A stretch of 64,000 bases of DNA from Cohnella zeiphila (GTDB lineage Bacteria > Bacillota > Bacilli > Paenibacillales > Paenibacillaceae). Below, in pieces: positions 7,305 to 16,525 of this stretch; position 1 is the stretch's first letter; every line of letters begins with the position of its first letter. The position numbers were made by a program, and so were the translations under genes. Below the pieces are notes generated by a model. That model was not told where the DNA came from, did no database searches, and saw only the letters and a list, made by a program, of their open reading frames with translations. The stretch is from the NCBI RefSeq assembly GCF_014212055.1, contig NZ_JACJVO010000039.1, positions 23,433-87,432 of the forward strand, written 5' to 3'.

Positions 7305-8265
7305 GACGGTACGTCTTCGACGAATAAGCGGAAGGGAGGATAAGCGAATCGGAACCCGCAAACGGAAAGGGCGTTACCTGGAGAACGTCCGCAAGCACTG
7401 GATGCTGTACGTTATGGTTTTGCCCGGCATTCTGTATTACATCGTGTTCAAGTACGTTCCGCTCACGGGAAGCGTCATCGCGCTTCAGGACTTCAAAATT
7501 TTAAAGGGCATTGGCGGCAGCCCCTGGGTCGGACTGGACAATTTCCGGTACATCTTTTCTTACCACGATTTCTACCTGGTCCTGCGGAATACGGCGGTCA
7601 TCGCGTTTTACAAGCTGATCTTCGGATTTCCCGCCCCGATCGTGCTGGCCTTGCTGTTCAACGAGATCCGGCTGATGGCGGCCAAACGGTTGGCGCAAAG
7701 CCTGTTTTACCTTCCGCACTTTCTGTCCTGGGTCGTCGTCGGCGGCATCGTGTTCGAGCTCTTGTCGAACCAAGGGATCGTCAACGTCATTCGCGGCTGG
7801 TTCGGGTACGAGCCGGTGCTGTTCATGCAGACGGAAAGATACTTTCGAACGATCGTCGTGCTGTCGGGCATCTGGAAAGGAGTCGGCTGGGGAACGATCA
7901 TCTATCTGGCCGCGATCGCGGGGGTCAATCCGAACTTGTACGAAGCCGCGGTGGTCGACGGCGCGAACCGGTTCAAGCAGACGATTCACATTACGCTGCC
8001 GACCATGCTGCCGACGATCGTGGTGCTGTTCCTGCTCGATATCGGCAATTTCCTCGAACTCGGGTTCGACCAGATCTTTAACCTGCTGACGCCGATGACG
8101 TATTCGGTCGGGGACATCATCGAGACTTACGTATACCGGGCCGGGGTGCTGCAGGGGCAGTACAGCGTCACGACGGCGATCGGACTGTTCCAGTCGGTCA
8201 TCGGGTTTGCCCTGCTATGGGCGTTCAACCGGCTGGCGAGAAAAACGGAACAGGGGTTGTGGTAA
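7300..8265 (+). CDS. Carbohydrate ABC transporter permease, LplB/YteP family
   Basis: An inner-membrane permease of a CUT1-type importer with six predicted membrane segments, the first at HWMLYVMVLPGILYYIVF. The EAA loop that meets the ATPase is EAAVVDGANRFKQT, about 225-238. No ATPase is encoded here; such systems share an MsmX-type ATPase encoded elsewhere. The start is uncertain: the only ATGs (7300, 7303) lie inside a candidate -10 box and have no ribosome-binding site. GAAGGGAGGA (7331-7340) instead precedes an in-frame ATC at 7348. The stop overlaps the next permease (TAATG). The oligogalacturonide substrate is inferred from its neighbours. Confidence 0.88.
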   Translation: MMTVRLRRISGREDKRIGTRKRKGRYLENVRKHWMLYVMVLPGILYYIVFKYVPLTGSVIALQDFKILKGIGGSPWVGLDNFRYIFSYHDFYLVLRNTAVIAFYKLIFGFPAPIVLALLFNEIRLMAAKRLAQSLFYLPHFLSWVVVGGIVFELLSNQGIVNVIRGWFGYEPVLFMQTERYFRTIVVLSGIWKGVGWGTIIYLAAIAGVNPNLYEAAVVDGANRFKQTIHITLPTMLPTIVVLFLLDIGNFLELGFDQIFNLLTPMTYSVGDIIETYVYRAGVLQGQYSVTTAIGLFQSVIGFALLWAFNRLARKTEQGLW

Positions 8266-9134
8266 TGAAACCGTCCTATGGGGAAAAAGCGTTTCAGGCG
8301 TTCAACTACGCATTTATGCTGGCGGCTTCCGCGACGATGCTGTTCCCGCTGCTGCAGATGCTGGCCGTGTCCTTCAGCTCGCCGGAAGCCGCCGACTCGA
8401 AGAAGGTTTTCCTGCTGCCGGTCGAATTTACGATGGGGACATGGGATCACGTGATTCGCAGCCAAGCGCTGTGGGGGTCGTTCGGCGTCACCATCTTCAT
8501 TACGGTAGTCGGCACGTTCCTCAGTGTGCTATTCTCTCTGCTGATGGCCTATCCGCTGTCGCGCAAGGAACTTCTGATCCGCAAGCCGATCATGTTCGGC
8601 ATCGTCGTCACGATGATTTTCAACGCGCCGATGATCCCGTACTTCCTGACGGTGCGCGAGCTCGGACTGATGAACACGATCTGGGTTCTCATCATCCCGA
8701 GTCTGATCGGGACGTTCAACATGATCGTCATCCGGACGTTCCTGATGGGCATCCCGCCGGAGCTGGACGATTCCGCCCGCATCGACGGCTGCAACGATTT
8801 CGGCATCCTGTTCCGCATCTACCTGCCGCTCTCCAAGCCGGTCATCGCGACCGTCAGCTTGTTCTATGCGGTCGGCTATTGGAACACGTTCACGCAAGCG
8901 GTGCTGTTCGTCCACGACCAGACGAAATGGCCGCTGCAGATGCGGCTGCGCGCCTATTTGCAATCCCCGGAAGAGCTGGCGAGCGTCAATCTGTTTCTCG
9001 GAGACTATGATTTCAATACGACGACGCTGAAGGCGGCGACGATTCTGTTCGCGACCATTCCGATCGTCCTGGTGTACCCTTTTCTGCAAAAGTATTTCGT
9101 CAAAGGCTCGCTGCTCGGATCTCTCAAAGGCTAA
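8265..9134 (+). CDS. Carbohydrate ABC transporter permease, YtcP family
   Basis: The second permease of the importer, 289 residues, with about six membrane segments. The EAA-like loop reads ELDDSARIDGCNDFG, around residues 165-180. The ATG at 8265 overlaps the stop of the upstream permease, so the two are translationally coupled, as expected for partners made in equal amounts. The frame is open upstream to 8217, but that part lies within the partner gene and lacks a ribosome-binding site. The MKPSYGEKAFQAFNYAF N-terminus is typical of the YtcP group. Confidence 0.92.
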   Translation: MKPSYGEKAFQAFNYAFMLAASATMLFPLLQMLAVSFSSPEAADSKKVFLLPVEFTMGTWDHVIRSQALWGSFGVTIFITVVGTFLSVLFSLLMAYPLSRKELLIRKPIMFGIVVTMIFNAPMIPYFLTVRELGLMNTIWVLIIPSLIGTFNMIVIRTFLMGIPPELDDSARIDGCNDFGILFRIYLPLSKPVIATVSLFYAVGYWNTFTQAVLFVHDQTKWPLQMRLRAYLQSPEELASVNLFLGDYDFNTTTLKAATILFATIPIVLVYPFLQKYFVKGSLLGSLKG

Positions 9135-9194
9135 GCCGACAACCGATCAATCAGCCTTCGGCTGACGATAACGGTTGCGGGAGGAGGATTATGG

Positions 9195-10748
9195 ATGAGG
9201 ATCTCATTACGGAAAAAACCGGCCGCCGCCGCGGTGCTGGCAGCCGCGCTGACGGCTACGGTCCTGACCGGCTGCAGCGGCGGAAAGAACGAGGCCGCTT
9301 CGTCTTCGTCCGCGTCGAGCGCCGGAGAAGGCTATGCGACGGTAAAAGTATTCAAGAGCCCGCTGGGGGTCGGCACCATCCCCGACGAGAGCAATGCGCA
9401 CGTCCAATACGTCGCGCAGAAGACGGGCGTCGTCTATCAACTGATGACCACGCCCCCGGGTTCGGACGCGGTGGAGTACCTGAATACGCTGATCGCTTCC
9501 AACGAGCTTCCCGATATTCTTCGTCCGCTCGGCGGCGTCGAGCAGACGCTTATTACGCAAGGCGGGGCGCTCGCGCTGGACGACCTGCTTCCGAAGTACG
9601 CGCCGAACGTCTGGAAGAACATTCCCCAGGAGGCGTGGGACGTCGTGCGTTCCGCTTCGCCGGACGGCAAAATTTATTACGTGCCGAAAGTGTTCCTCGT
9701 GCCCGAGCGCGCGCCGATGATCCGCAAGGATTGGCTCGACAAGCTCGGTCTTACGATGCCGAAGACGACGGAGGACTACAAGAACGTGCTGCGGGCGTTC
9801 CGCGACAAGGACCCGAACGGCAACGGCAAGAAGGACGAGCTGCCGACGACCGGCCGCGAATACGGGAAGTGGATGGACCATCTGTTCGCGATGTTCGGCG
9901 TCGCCATGTGGGAGGGCAATCCGGAGTGGGATCTCTACGACGGCAAGATCCAATACGCGGGCGTCACGGAAAACATGCGGGCCGCCATCGCCTACATTCG
10001 CGACTTGTACAAAGAGAAGCTATTGGATAACGAGACGTTCTTGAACAAGGGAGAAGTGTGGACCGCCAAAATCAACAACAATCTGGTCGGCAGCTGGTAC
10101 CACCTGCCCGCCAACCTGCCGGACCGCTTCACCGCGATCAAGAAGAGCGCGCCCGACGCCTACGTCGTCGGCATGCCGCTTCCGAAGGCCGAAGGCTTCG
10201 ACGGCTTCGTCACGCAGAAGAGCATGGGCGAGCCGGAATGGATCATTCCGAAGAAGGCAGAGGCGAAGGCTCCCGACTCGCTTAAGCTGCTGGATTTCTT
10301 CTACGACAAGGCCAACGACGACTTCATCCGCTACGGAATCGAAGGCTTGCAGCATGAAGTGGCGAACGGCAAGAAGGTGCTGCTTCCGGCCGACGAGAAC
10401 CGCCCGATCGGCCTCGGCATGCGCAACTTGACGACCGAGGAGGACATGCAGGTCCGGATCGAGCAGACGATGCCCGAGGACATGCAGCAGATGGTCAAGG
10501 ACATCTTCAAGGTCAGCACCGCCGATGCGCGGCGAATTGCCGGAGACGGCCTGCCGAACACGGTGTACGAGGGCTATCCGGACATCCAGTCGCACAAGCT
10601 GTTCCAGGAATATTTGACCAAGATCGTCATCGGCGAGTGGCCGATCGAGAAGTTCGACGAGTTCGTCGATCGCTGGAACAAGGCAGGCGGCGCCGAAGTG
10701 ACGAAGCGGGTCCAGGAATGGTACGCCAAGGTGAGCGAGAAGAAATAA
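9195..10748 (+). CDS. Sugar-binding lipoprotein of the ABC transporter, LplA/YtcQ family
   Basis: A 517-residue extracellular binding protein anchored by a lipid. The signal peptide ends in the lipobox LTGC with Cys27, and a Ser/Ala/Glu-rich linker follows. GAGGAGG at 9181-9187 fits the ATG at 9195 (seven bases) and not the out-of-frame ATG at 9191. The C-terminal EWPIEKFDEFVDRW is typical of the family. It lies 60 bp after the permeases in the same operon and should capture pectin oligomers. A calcium-site-like DKDPNGNGKKDE occurs near residue 205, as in several homologues. Confidence 0.9.
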   Translation: MRISLRKKPAAAAVLAAALTATVLTGCSGGKNEAASSSSASSAGEGYATVKVFKSPLGVGTIPDESNAHVQYVAQKTGVVYQLMTTPPGSDAVEYLNTLIASNELPDILRPLGGVEQTLITQGGALALDDLLPKYAPNVWKNIPQEAWDVVRSASPDGKIYYVPKVFLVPERAPMIRKDWLDKLGLTMPKTTEDYKNVLRAFRDKDPNGNGKKDELPTTGREYGKWMDHLFAMFGVAMWEGNPEWDLYDGKIQYAGVTENMRAAIAYIRDLYKEKLLDNETFLNKGEVWTAKINNNLVGSWYHLPANLPDRFTAIKKSAPDAYVVGMPLPKAEGFDGFVTQKSMGEPEWIIPKKAEAKAPDSLKLLDFFYDKANDDFIRYGIEGLQHEVANGKKVLLPADENRPIGLGMRNLTTEEDMQVRIEQTMPEDMQQMVKDIFKVSTADARRIAGDGLPNTVYEGYPDIQSHKLFQEYLTKIVIGEWPIEKFDEFVDRWNKAGGAEVTKRVQEWYAKVSEKK

Positions 10749-10834
10749 GGGCGGCAGGAGCGCCGGCAAGAAGATAGGCGATCGGGAAGATGGGACGGGA
10801 GCGGAACGGCGATCCGGGACGCGCGGCCGATTTC

Positions 10835-10857
10835 TGAAAACGGATTCAATGTATAAT
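10835..10857 (+). promoter_or_regulatory. cre-like site and -10 box of the AraC-type regulator promoter
   Basis: TGAAAACGGATTCA (10835-10848) fits the cre consensus at 13 of 14 positions. It lies immediately before a perfect -10 hexamer TATAAT (10852-10857), in the space between -35 and -10, so CcpA binding would exclude RNA polymerase. The -35 itself is poor. It is the second cre-like site in the island, supporting catabolite control of the whole locus. Confidence 0.55.
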
Positions 10858-10867
10858 GAGGAGGAAC

Positions 10868-10897
10868 ATGCCAGAAGGTGGGGAAGATCCGAAATGA
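10868..10897 (+). CDS. Possible 9-residue leader peptide overlapping the regulator gene
   Basis: ATG at 10868 follows GAGGAGG (10858-10864) and encodes MPEGGEDPK. Its TGA (10895-10897) overlaps the ATG of the regulator (10894) in the arrangement ATGA, which would couple their translation. If transcription begins from the TATAAT at 10852 the ribosome-binding site would be partly lost, so this frame may be fortuitous or used only on readthrough from upstream. Confidence 0.3.
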   Translation: MPEGGEDPK

Positions 10898-13173
10898 CAC
10901 GTTGGATCCAGGAAAGGCTCAAGCTCAGTTTGGCCCATACGCAAGCCCGTCTCGCGCTGGTGCTCACCGTTTCCGTTTTTCTGATCATTCTGGCCGTCAG
11001 CATGACTTCATACTATACGTCCAAGTCGGTCCTGCAGGAAGAGCTGAGCGTGCCGCAGCATCAGATGCTGCAGCTTCATAAGAACGCCATCGAAGAGGCG
11101 ATTCGCGAGATCGACCAGGTTGCCGTTCAGATCGCCATCAACTCCAATATTTACAAGTTCCTGACCGGGCCCGAGCAGAACTCCTACGCGAACGTCTCGG
11201 CCATCTATCAGATGCTGTCGACAAGGGTCGCCAATTCGCCTTATATCAAGAGCATCTACGTCTACGACATCGCAAGGGGAAGCTTCGTGTCCATCCCGCA
11301 GGGATATAGCTCCAGCAAGCTCACGTTCCCGGATTCCGAGTGGATCGGGGTCGCCGGCGAATTCGGAGACGACGTGACTCTCATCAAGAAAAGAGAGGTT
11401 CCCGAAGGAACGGGCAACAAAGGCTCGGAATTGACGCTGTTCCGCAAAATTTTGATCCAGGGCCGATTCAAAGGCATGATCGCCGTCAATCTGAAGGAGG
11501 AGGAGCTGTTCGGCAAGCTGGACCCGATGGCCTTCTCCAATGTGGACAGCACGCGTTACATCATCGACCGTAACGGCGAAGTGTTGTACTCGGTGTCCAA
11601 TTACGACTTCGACCAAAAAGCGGCCGGCCAGGTTCTCGCTTCGCTGAGGGAGAACGAACGGGGAGATCTCACTTTCCGCGACCGGAAGCTGCTGGTCAAC
11701 CAGCTCGAATCTTCGCTGACGGGCTGGCATTACGTCTCGATCGTCTCGCAAGACAGCCTGCTGGCCAAGTCCAAAAAAATCCGCAACGCCACATTGTGGG
11801 TGTCCGTAGCGGCGCTCGCCGTCGGCGCGCTGACGATTTTCTACATCAACAAGGCCGCGTTTCGTCCCGTTCGGCGGCTGCGGCGGCTGTTCAACGCCTA
11901 CGGCGGAAAGCCCAAAGACGCGGAAAGGGCCGATCTGGAGAAGCTGGCCGGCGAGGTGCTGAGCCATCACGCGCACTTGTCCCAGCTCGTCCGGGAGACG
12001 CTCCCCGAAGCTGCGTCCAAGTATCTGTTCGACGTCTACTCGGGGCAGATCGCCGGACGAAGGGACATCCGCGAAAAGTGGGGCCGGTTTTTTCCGAATT
12101 GGACCGAAGTTCCTTATTACGCCGCGGTGCTGTCGATCGACGATTACGACGCATGGTCCCGGCGCTTCCAGGGAAGCGACCATTCCCTGCTCAAATTCGC
12201 GATCGCCAATATTACGGCGGAGCTGTTCGAGCCTTTCTGGCGGATCGTGTGCGCCGACTTCGGCGGCGACCGGACGGCGCTTCTGCTTCAGCCGCGGGAT
12301 GAAAGGGCGGAGCCGCCCCAGGCCGTGCTCGCCCAAGCGGTCGATACCGTGTCCCGCTTGCTGAAGTTTACCGTCACGGCAGGGGTCAGCATGCCGCGAA
12401 CCGATGTCGAGCAGATCCGGCAGGCGCTGCTGGAGGCCGAGAACGCGGCGACCTACCGGCTGTACAGAGGTTACGGTCAGGTCGTGCCGTTCCAGGAGAT
12501 CTCCGGCCATGAGACGCTGGACGCGCGCCCCCGCGAGGCGGAGCTCGAAGAACTCGCGGCCGCGGCGGAGACCGGGGACGAGATGCGCTCGCTGGAGCTT
12601 CTGGAGAGATGGATGCAAGGGGTCCGGAACGACTACGGCTACCCGTCCGTAACGCTCGCATTCCTGCATACGGCGCTCGAACGGCTGGACGGCATGGAGA
12701 CGGATTGCGAGACGGAGCGCGATTCGCCGGAGCGGCTGGATACGCTGACCTTGGACGATATCGAGGCGAAGCTCCGGAAGCGGGCCGCCGATTTGGCCGG
12801 CCATTACCGCCGGCAGGCCGAGAGCAAGGATTTCGTCCTGTGCCGACGGATGATCGAATACATGAAGCAGCACTACGGCGAGCCGATCGGCGTTCCGGAG
12901 ATCGCCGATGCCGCCGGCGTCAGCAGCAGCCTGGCGAGCCAGTTGTTCAAGCAGGAGACGAACGAGACGATTTACAACTACTTGACCCTGCTGCGGATGG
13001 AGCGGGCGAGCGAGATGCTGCGCAAGACGGACCGGAAAATTTCGGAGGTCGCGCAGCTGGTCGGTTATCAGCACGAGAACAGCTTCATCCGCAGCTTTCG
13101 CAAGTTTAAAGACGTCACGCCCGGCAAATACCGGGACATGATGAAAACCCGGATCGAAGCGACGCTTGAATGA
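10894..13173 (+). CDS. Membrane-bound AraC-family regulator, YesS type
   Basis: A 759-residue one-component sensor-regulator. Membrane segment 1 spans about residues 20-42, an extracytoplasmic sensor domain about 43-295, membrane segment 2 about 299-320, then a linker and a C-terminal AraC DNA-binding domain (about 655-755, SLASQLFKQETNETIYNYL and VGYQHENSFIRSFRKFKDVTPGKYR). The start at ATG 10894 has a modest site (AAGGTGGGG); the longer frame from 10849 begins within the -10 box. Proteins of this build control pectin and rhamnogalacturonan genes in Bacillus, and it very likely controls the flanking transporter and lyases. The inducer is not shown by the sequence. Confidence 0.88.
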   Translation: MTRWIQERLKLSLAHTQARLALVLTVSVFLIILAVSMTSYYTSKSVLQEELSVPQHQMLQLHKNAIEEAIREIDQVAVQIAINSNIYKFLTGPEQNSYANVSAIYQMLSTRVANSPYIKSIYVYDIARGSFVSIPQGYSSSKLTFPDSEWIGVAGEFGDDVTLIKKREVPEGTGNKGSELTLFRKILIQGRFKGMIAVNLKEEELFGKLDPMAFSNVDSTRYIIDRNGEVLYSVSNYDFDQKAAGQVLASLRENERGDLTFRDRKLLVNQLESSLTGWHYVSIVSQDSLLAKSKKIRNATLWVSVAALAVGALTIFYINKAAFRPVRRLRRLFNAYGGKPKDAERADLEKLAGEVLSHHAHLSQLVRETLPEAASKYLFDVYSGQIAGRRDIREKWGRFFPNWTEVPYYAAVLSIDDYDAWSRRFQGSDHSLLKFAIANITAELFEPFWRIVCADFGGDRTALLLQPRDERAEPPQAVLAQAVDTVSRLLKFTVTAGVSMPRTDVEQIRQALLEAENAATYRLYRGYGQVVPFQEISGHETLDARPREAELEELAAAAETGDEMRSLELLERWMQGVRNDYGYPSVTLAFLHTALERLDGMETDCETERDSPERLDTLTLDDIEAKLRKRAADLAGHYRRQAESKDFVLCRRMIEYMKQHYGEPIGVPEIADAAGVSSSLASQLFKQETNETIYNYLTLLRMERASEMLRKTDRKISEVAQLVGYQHENSFIRSFRKFKDVTPGKYRDMMKTRIEATLE

Positions 13174-13204
13174 CGGCTGCTTCCGTCCGTCCTTGGGAGG
13201 AGCT

Positions 13205-15265
13205 ATGGACAGAAAACGTATTGTCGATCGCCATCATCCGGAGCTGGATCGTCCGGACCCGCTCTCGCCGCTGTCGGTCGGGAACGGAGAGTTCGCGTTC
13301 ACCGCGGATATTACCGGCTTGCAGACGTTTCCGGAGCGCTATGAGGTGCCGCTCGGCACGATGTCGAACTGGGGATGGCATTTCACCGGCGGCCGCGATC
13401 GCTTCCGCCCGGAGGACGCCGAGCTTCATTTGTTCGAGACGAACGGTCGCATGGTCGGCTATCCGATGAAGCCGGGCGCCAAAGCCGAGGCGTACCATTG
13501 GCTCAGGCAAAATCCGCACCGGCTGCAGCTGGGCCGCGTCTCCTTCCGGTTCCTGGGCCGGGACGGGAAAGAGCTCCGCTTCGAAGACACGGGCGACTAC
13601 TCGCAGAAGCTCGACTTGTGGACCGGACGGTTAACGAGCCTATTCGTCGTCCGGGGCGTCCCGGTCGAGGTCGAGACGGCTTGCTCGCCGGGCAGCGACG
13701 CGATCGGCGTGAAGGTACGGTCCGAATTGATCGCCGAGGGGCGGCTGCAAGCGTTCCTTCGATTCCCGGCTCCGGATATGACGGACAATGCTTGGGACAA
13801 GTCCGTTTTTCCCGAATGGGACCGCGACGACCGGCACGGCACGGCGCTCGTCGGGAGCGAAGACAGAGCCGCGGTGCTGGAACGCCGGATGGACGAGGAC
13901 CGCTACTTCGTCCGCTGGGATTGGAGCGGCGGCCGGCTGGCGCAGACGGGAACGCACGAGTGGACGCTCGTTCCGGACTCTTCCGCGAAGGAGCTGGCTT
14001 TTACCGTCGGATTCTCGCCATCGATGCCGCCCGCGCCATCGTCCGCCGGTTCGGCAGGCGAGATCTTCGACGACAGCGCGCGGCATTGGGAATCGTTCTG
14101 GACCGGCGGGGCGGCGATCGATTTCGCCGGGAGCTCCGATCCGCGGGCGTTCGAGCTGGAACGGCGGGTCGTGCTGTCGCAATTCCTGTGCGCCCTGCAC
14201 AGCGGCGGTTCTCTTCCCCCGCAGGAGACCGGGCTGATGTACAACAGCTGGTTCGGCAAAGCGCATCTGGAGATGCATTGGTGGCACGCAGCGCATTTTC
14301 CGCTGTGGGGTCGGGCCGCCATTCTCGGGAAGAGCATGGACTGGTACGCACGGATCCTTCCGATCGCCCGGGAGCTCGCCCGATCGCAGGGATACGAGGG
14401 GGCGCGCTGGCCGAAGATGGTCGGCCATGACGGCGTACCCTGCCCGTCGCCTGTCGCGCCGGGCCTCATCTGGCAGCAGCCGCATCCGATCGCGATGGCG
14501 GAGCTGCTGTACAAGGCCGATCCGACGAGGGCGGCGCTGGAACGGTTCCGCGAGACGGTGTTCGAGTCGGCCGACTTCATGGCGTCGTTCGCCGTATGGA
14601 ACGAAGAGAAGCGAGCTTACGATCTTGGGCCGCCGCTCATACCGGCCCAGGAATGCCATTCGATGCGGGAGTCGGTCAACCCGCCGTACGAGCTCGAATA
14701 TTGGAAATACGGGCTGACCGCCGCCGTTCGCTGGGCAGAACGCCTGGGGGCAGAGCCGAACCCGCGCTGGGCGGAGGTCGCCGGCGCGCTCGCCAAGCCG
14801 GCCCATCGGGACGGCGTCTATCTTGCGCACGAACGGTGCCCGGACACGTTCGCGGCCAAAAACCGCGACCATCCGTCCATGCTTGGCGCGCTCGGGATTT
14901 TGCCGGGAACGCTCGTCGACCCGGACGTCATGCGGAGCACGCTGCTTGCGGTGAAGGATCGGTGGCGGTGGGATACGGCTTGGGGCTGGGACTTTCCGAT
15001 GTGCGCCATGACGGCGGCCAGGCTGGGCGAGCGCGATCTGGCCGTCGATTTTCTGCTGATGGATCAAGTGAAAAACACGTATCTCGTGAGCGGCCACAAT
15101 TATCAGCGTCCCGGGCTGACGGCTTATCTACCGGGAAACGGCGGGCTGCTTACGGCAGTGGCGATGATGGCCTGCGGCTGGGAAGGCTCGGAGAGCCGGG
15201 ACAACCCGGGTTTTCCGCGCGAAGGATGGTCGGTTCGCTGGGACGGGCTGCAGCCGTGGCTGTGA
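13205..15265 (+). CDS. Putative six-hairpin glycosidase-like protein, family unassigned
   Basis: A 686-residue cytoplasmic protein (no signal peptide). GGGAGG (13195-13200) sets the ATG at 13205, 31 bases after the regulator gene. The N-terminal half looks like a beta-sandwich (PLSVGNGEFAFTADITGLQT). The C-terminal half has the aromatic-rich helices of an (alpha/alpha)6-barrel: ETGLMYNSWFGKAHLEMHWW, WPKMVGHDG and WRWDTAWGWDFPM. This resembles GH65/GH95-like enzymes, but I recognise no exact family. Candidate acidic catalytic residues lie in KAHLEMHWW and PAQECHSMRESVNPPYELEYW. Between the regulator and the PL22 lyase, it probably trims an imported pectin side chain or oligomer. The reaction is inference. 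Confidence 0.6.
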   Translation: MDRKRIVDRHHPELDRPDPLSPLSVGNGEFAFTADITGLQTFPERYEVPLGTMSNWGWHFTGGRDRFRPEDAELHLFETNGRMVGYPMKPGAKAEAYHWLRQNPHRLQLGRVSFRFLGRDGKELRFEDTGDYSQKLDLWTGRLTSLFVVRGVPVEVETACSPGSDAIGVKVRSELIAEGRLQAFLRFPAPDMTDNAWDKSVFPEWDRDDRHGTALVGSEDRAAVLERRMDEDRYFVRWDWSGGRLAQTGTHEWTLVPDSSAKELAFTVGFSPSMPPAPSSAGSAGEIFDDSARHWESFWTGGAAIDFAGSSDPRAFELERRVVLSQFLCALHSGGSLPPQETGLMYNSWFGKAHLEMHWWHAAHFPLWGRAAILGKSMDWYARILPIARELARSQGYEGARWPKMVGHDGVPCPSPVAPGLIWQQPHPIAMAELLYKADPTRAALERFRETVFESADFMASFAVWNEEKRAYDLGPPLIPAQECHSMRESVNPPYELEYWKYGLTAAVRWAERLGAEPNPRWAEVAGALAKPAHRDGVYLAHERCPDTFAAKNRDHPSMLGALGILPGTLVDPDVMRSTLLAVKDRWRWDTAWGWDFPMCAMTAARLGERDLAVDFLLMDQVKNTYLVSGHNYQRPGLTAYLPGNGGLLTAVAMMACGWEGSESRDNPGFPREGWSVRWDGLQPWL

Positions 15266-15294
15266 ACGAGATGAATTCAAGGAGGGATTGGACG

Positions 15295-16440
15295 ATGGGA
15301 AAAGGGAAAGTGTGGCCTTCGGAACGGGAGGCGTACCGCGACCGGCTGACCGATATCGAAGTCGTGCAGCTGACCGATTACAAGGCGCATAGCCATCATC
15401 TGTATTTTACCGAGAACGGCTGGCATGACGGGGGCAAACGCGTGCTGTTCGTCTCGGACAGGGAGAACAGCGCGAATTTGTTCAGTCTTCGCGTCGACAG
15501 CGGGGAGATGACCCAACTGACGGATTATCCCGGCAACGACGCGCTCGACGCATGCTTGAGCCCGGATGGCCGCATCGCATTCGTCAAGGTCCGGCGAACG
15601 CTGATCCGTCTTGACTTGGCCACGCTGGAGGAGACCGAGCTGTTCAGGGCGCCGGACGGCTTCCATATCGGCAACCTGAACTGCACGTCCGACGGCCTGT
15701 CGGTCGTCACGTGCCTGCAGGAAGACTTGTCGCACCGCATCCGGCTCGACCTCGGCAACGGCTATGTCGGGCACCGCGAGCTGATGGAGGCCGCTCCGAA
15801 CAGCCGGATCATCCGCTTGTCCGCGGAAGGCAAGGCGGAGCCGGAGATCGTCTATGAGGCGAACCGTTTCATCACCCATATCAACGCTTCGCCGACCGTT
15901 CCCTGGCTCATCACGTTCTGCCACGAAGGACCTTGGCACCTGGTCGACCACCGGATCTGGGGGCTGGATCTGCGCGACGGCCGGGCGTGGAAAATTCGCG
16001 AGCGGCTGGAGCCGAAGGAGAAAGTCGGGCACGAATTTTTTTACCCCGACGGCGCAACGGTCGGCTATCACGGTTTTCGGGAGAACGGAACGAACTTCTT
16101 CGGCAGCATCCGCTACGACAATACCGGGATGGAGGAGACGGAATTCGGGTTCGACACGTGGCACGGCTTCGCCGACGGGTTCGGTCACGCGGTCGTGGAC
16201 GGCAAGGGCGCGGTCAAGACGATCTCCGTCTGGCAGCGCGGCGCCGACGGGCGTTACGAAGGGCCATATACGCTGTGCGAATTGCGCTGCAGCTTTCACT
16301 CGCAGAAGGTGCACGCCCATCCCCGGTTCGATCCGGAAGGAAAACGGCTGCTTTTCACCAGCGACAAGAACGGCTACGGGAACCTGTATCTCGTCCGGCT
16401 TCCCGATGACTTCGCCTCGCTTCCTCCGCTGACGGTGTAG
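15295..16440 (+). CDS. ogl: Oligogalacturonate lyase (PL22)
   Basis: A 381-residue cytoplasmic enzyme that splits unsaturated di- and trigalacturonate to 4-deoxy-L-threo-5-hexosulose uronate. The length and seven-bladed propeller repeats (QLTDY.., LSPDGRIAFVK, FDPEGKRLLFTSDKNG) fit the family. The metal-binding group QKVHAH gives Gln337, His340 and His342, matching the Mn ligands known in PL22. GGAGGG (15281-15286) selects the ATG at 15295. It completes the pathway: outside cleavage by the PL1 lyase, import, then this step. The later KduI/KduD steps are not in the window. Confidence 0.93.
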   Translation: MGKGKVWPSEREAYRDRLTDIEVVQLTDYKAHSHHLYFTENGWHDGGKRVLFVSDRENSANLFSLRVDSGEMTQLTDYPGNDALDACLSPDGRIAFVKVRRTLIRLDLATLEETELFRAPDGFHIGNLNCTSDGLSVVTCLQEDLSHRIRLDLGNGYVGHRELMEAAPNSRIIRLSAEGKAEPEIVYEANRFITHINASPTVPWLITFCHEGPWHLVDHRIWGLDLRDGRAWKIRERLEPKEKVGHEFFYPDGATVGYHGFRENGTNFFGSIRYDNTGMEETEFGFDTWHGFADGFGHAVVDGKGAVKTISVWQRGADGRYEGPYTLCELRCSFHSQKVHAHPRFDPEGKRLLFTSDKNGYGNLYLVRLPDDFASLPPLTV

Positions 16441-16525
16441 CCTGGGAGAAAGCTGGGGTAGAGCGTATCGCCGCCCTGGATCGAGGGCGAACCCGGACCG
16501 GTTAAGGTTCTAATAATGATGGAAG

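Noticed and set aside
7146..7343. 65-codon frame between the lyase terminator and the permease
   Set aside because: No ribosome-binding site, composition like non-coding DNA, and it runs through the candidate promoter.
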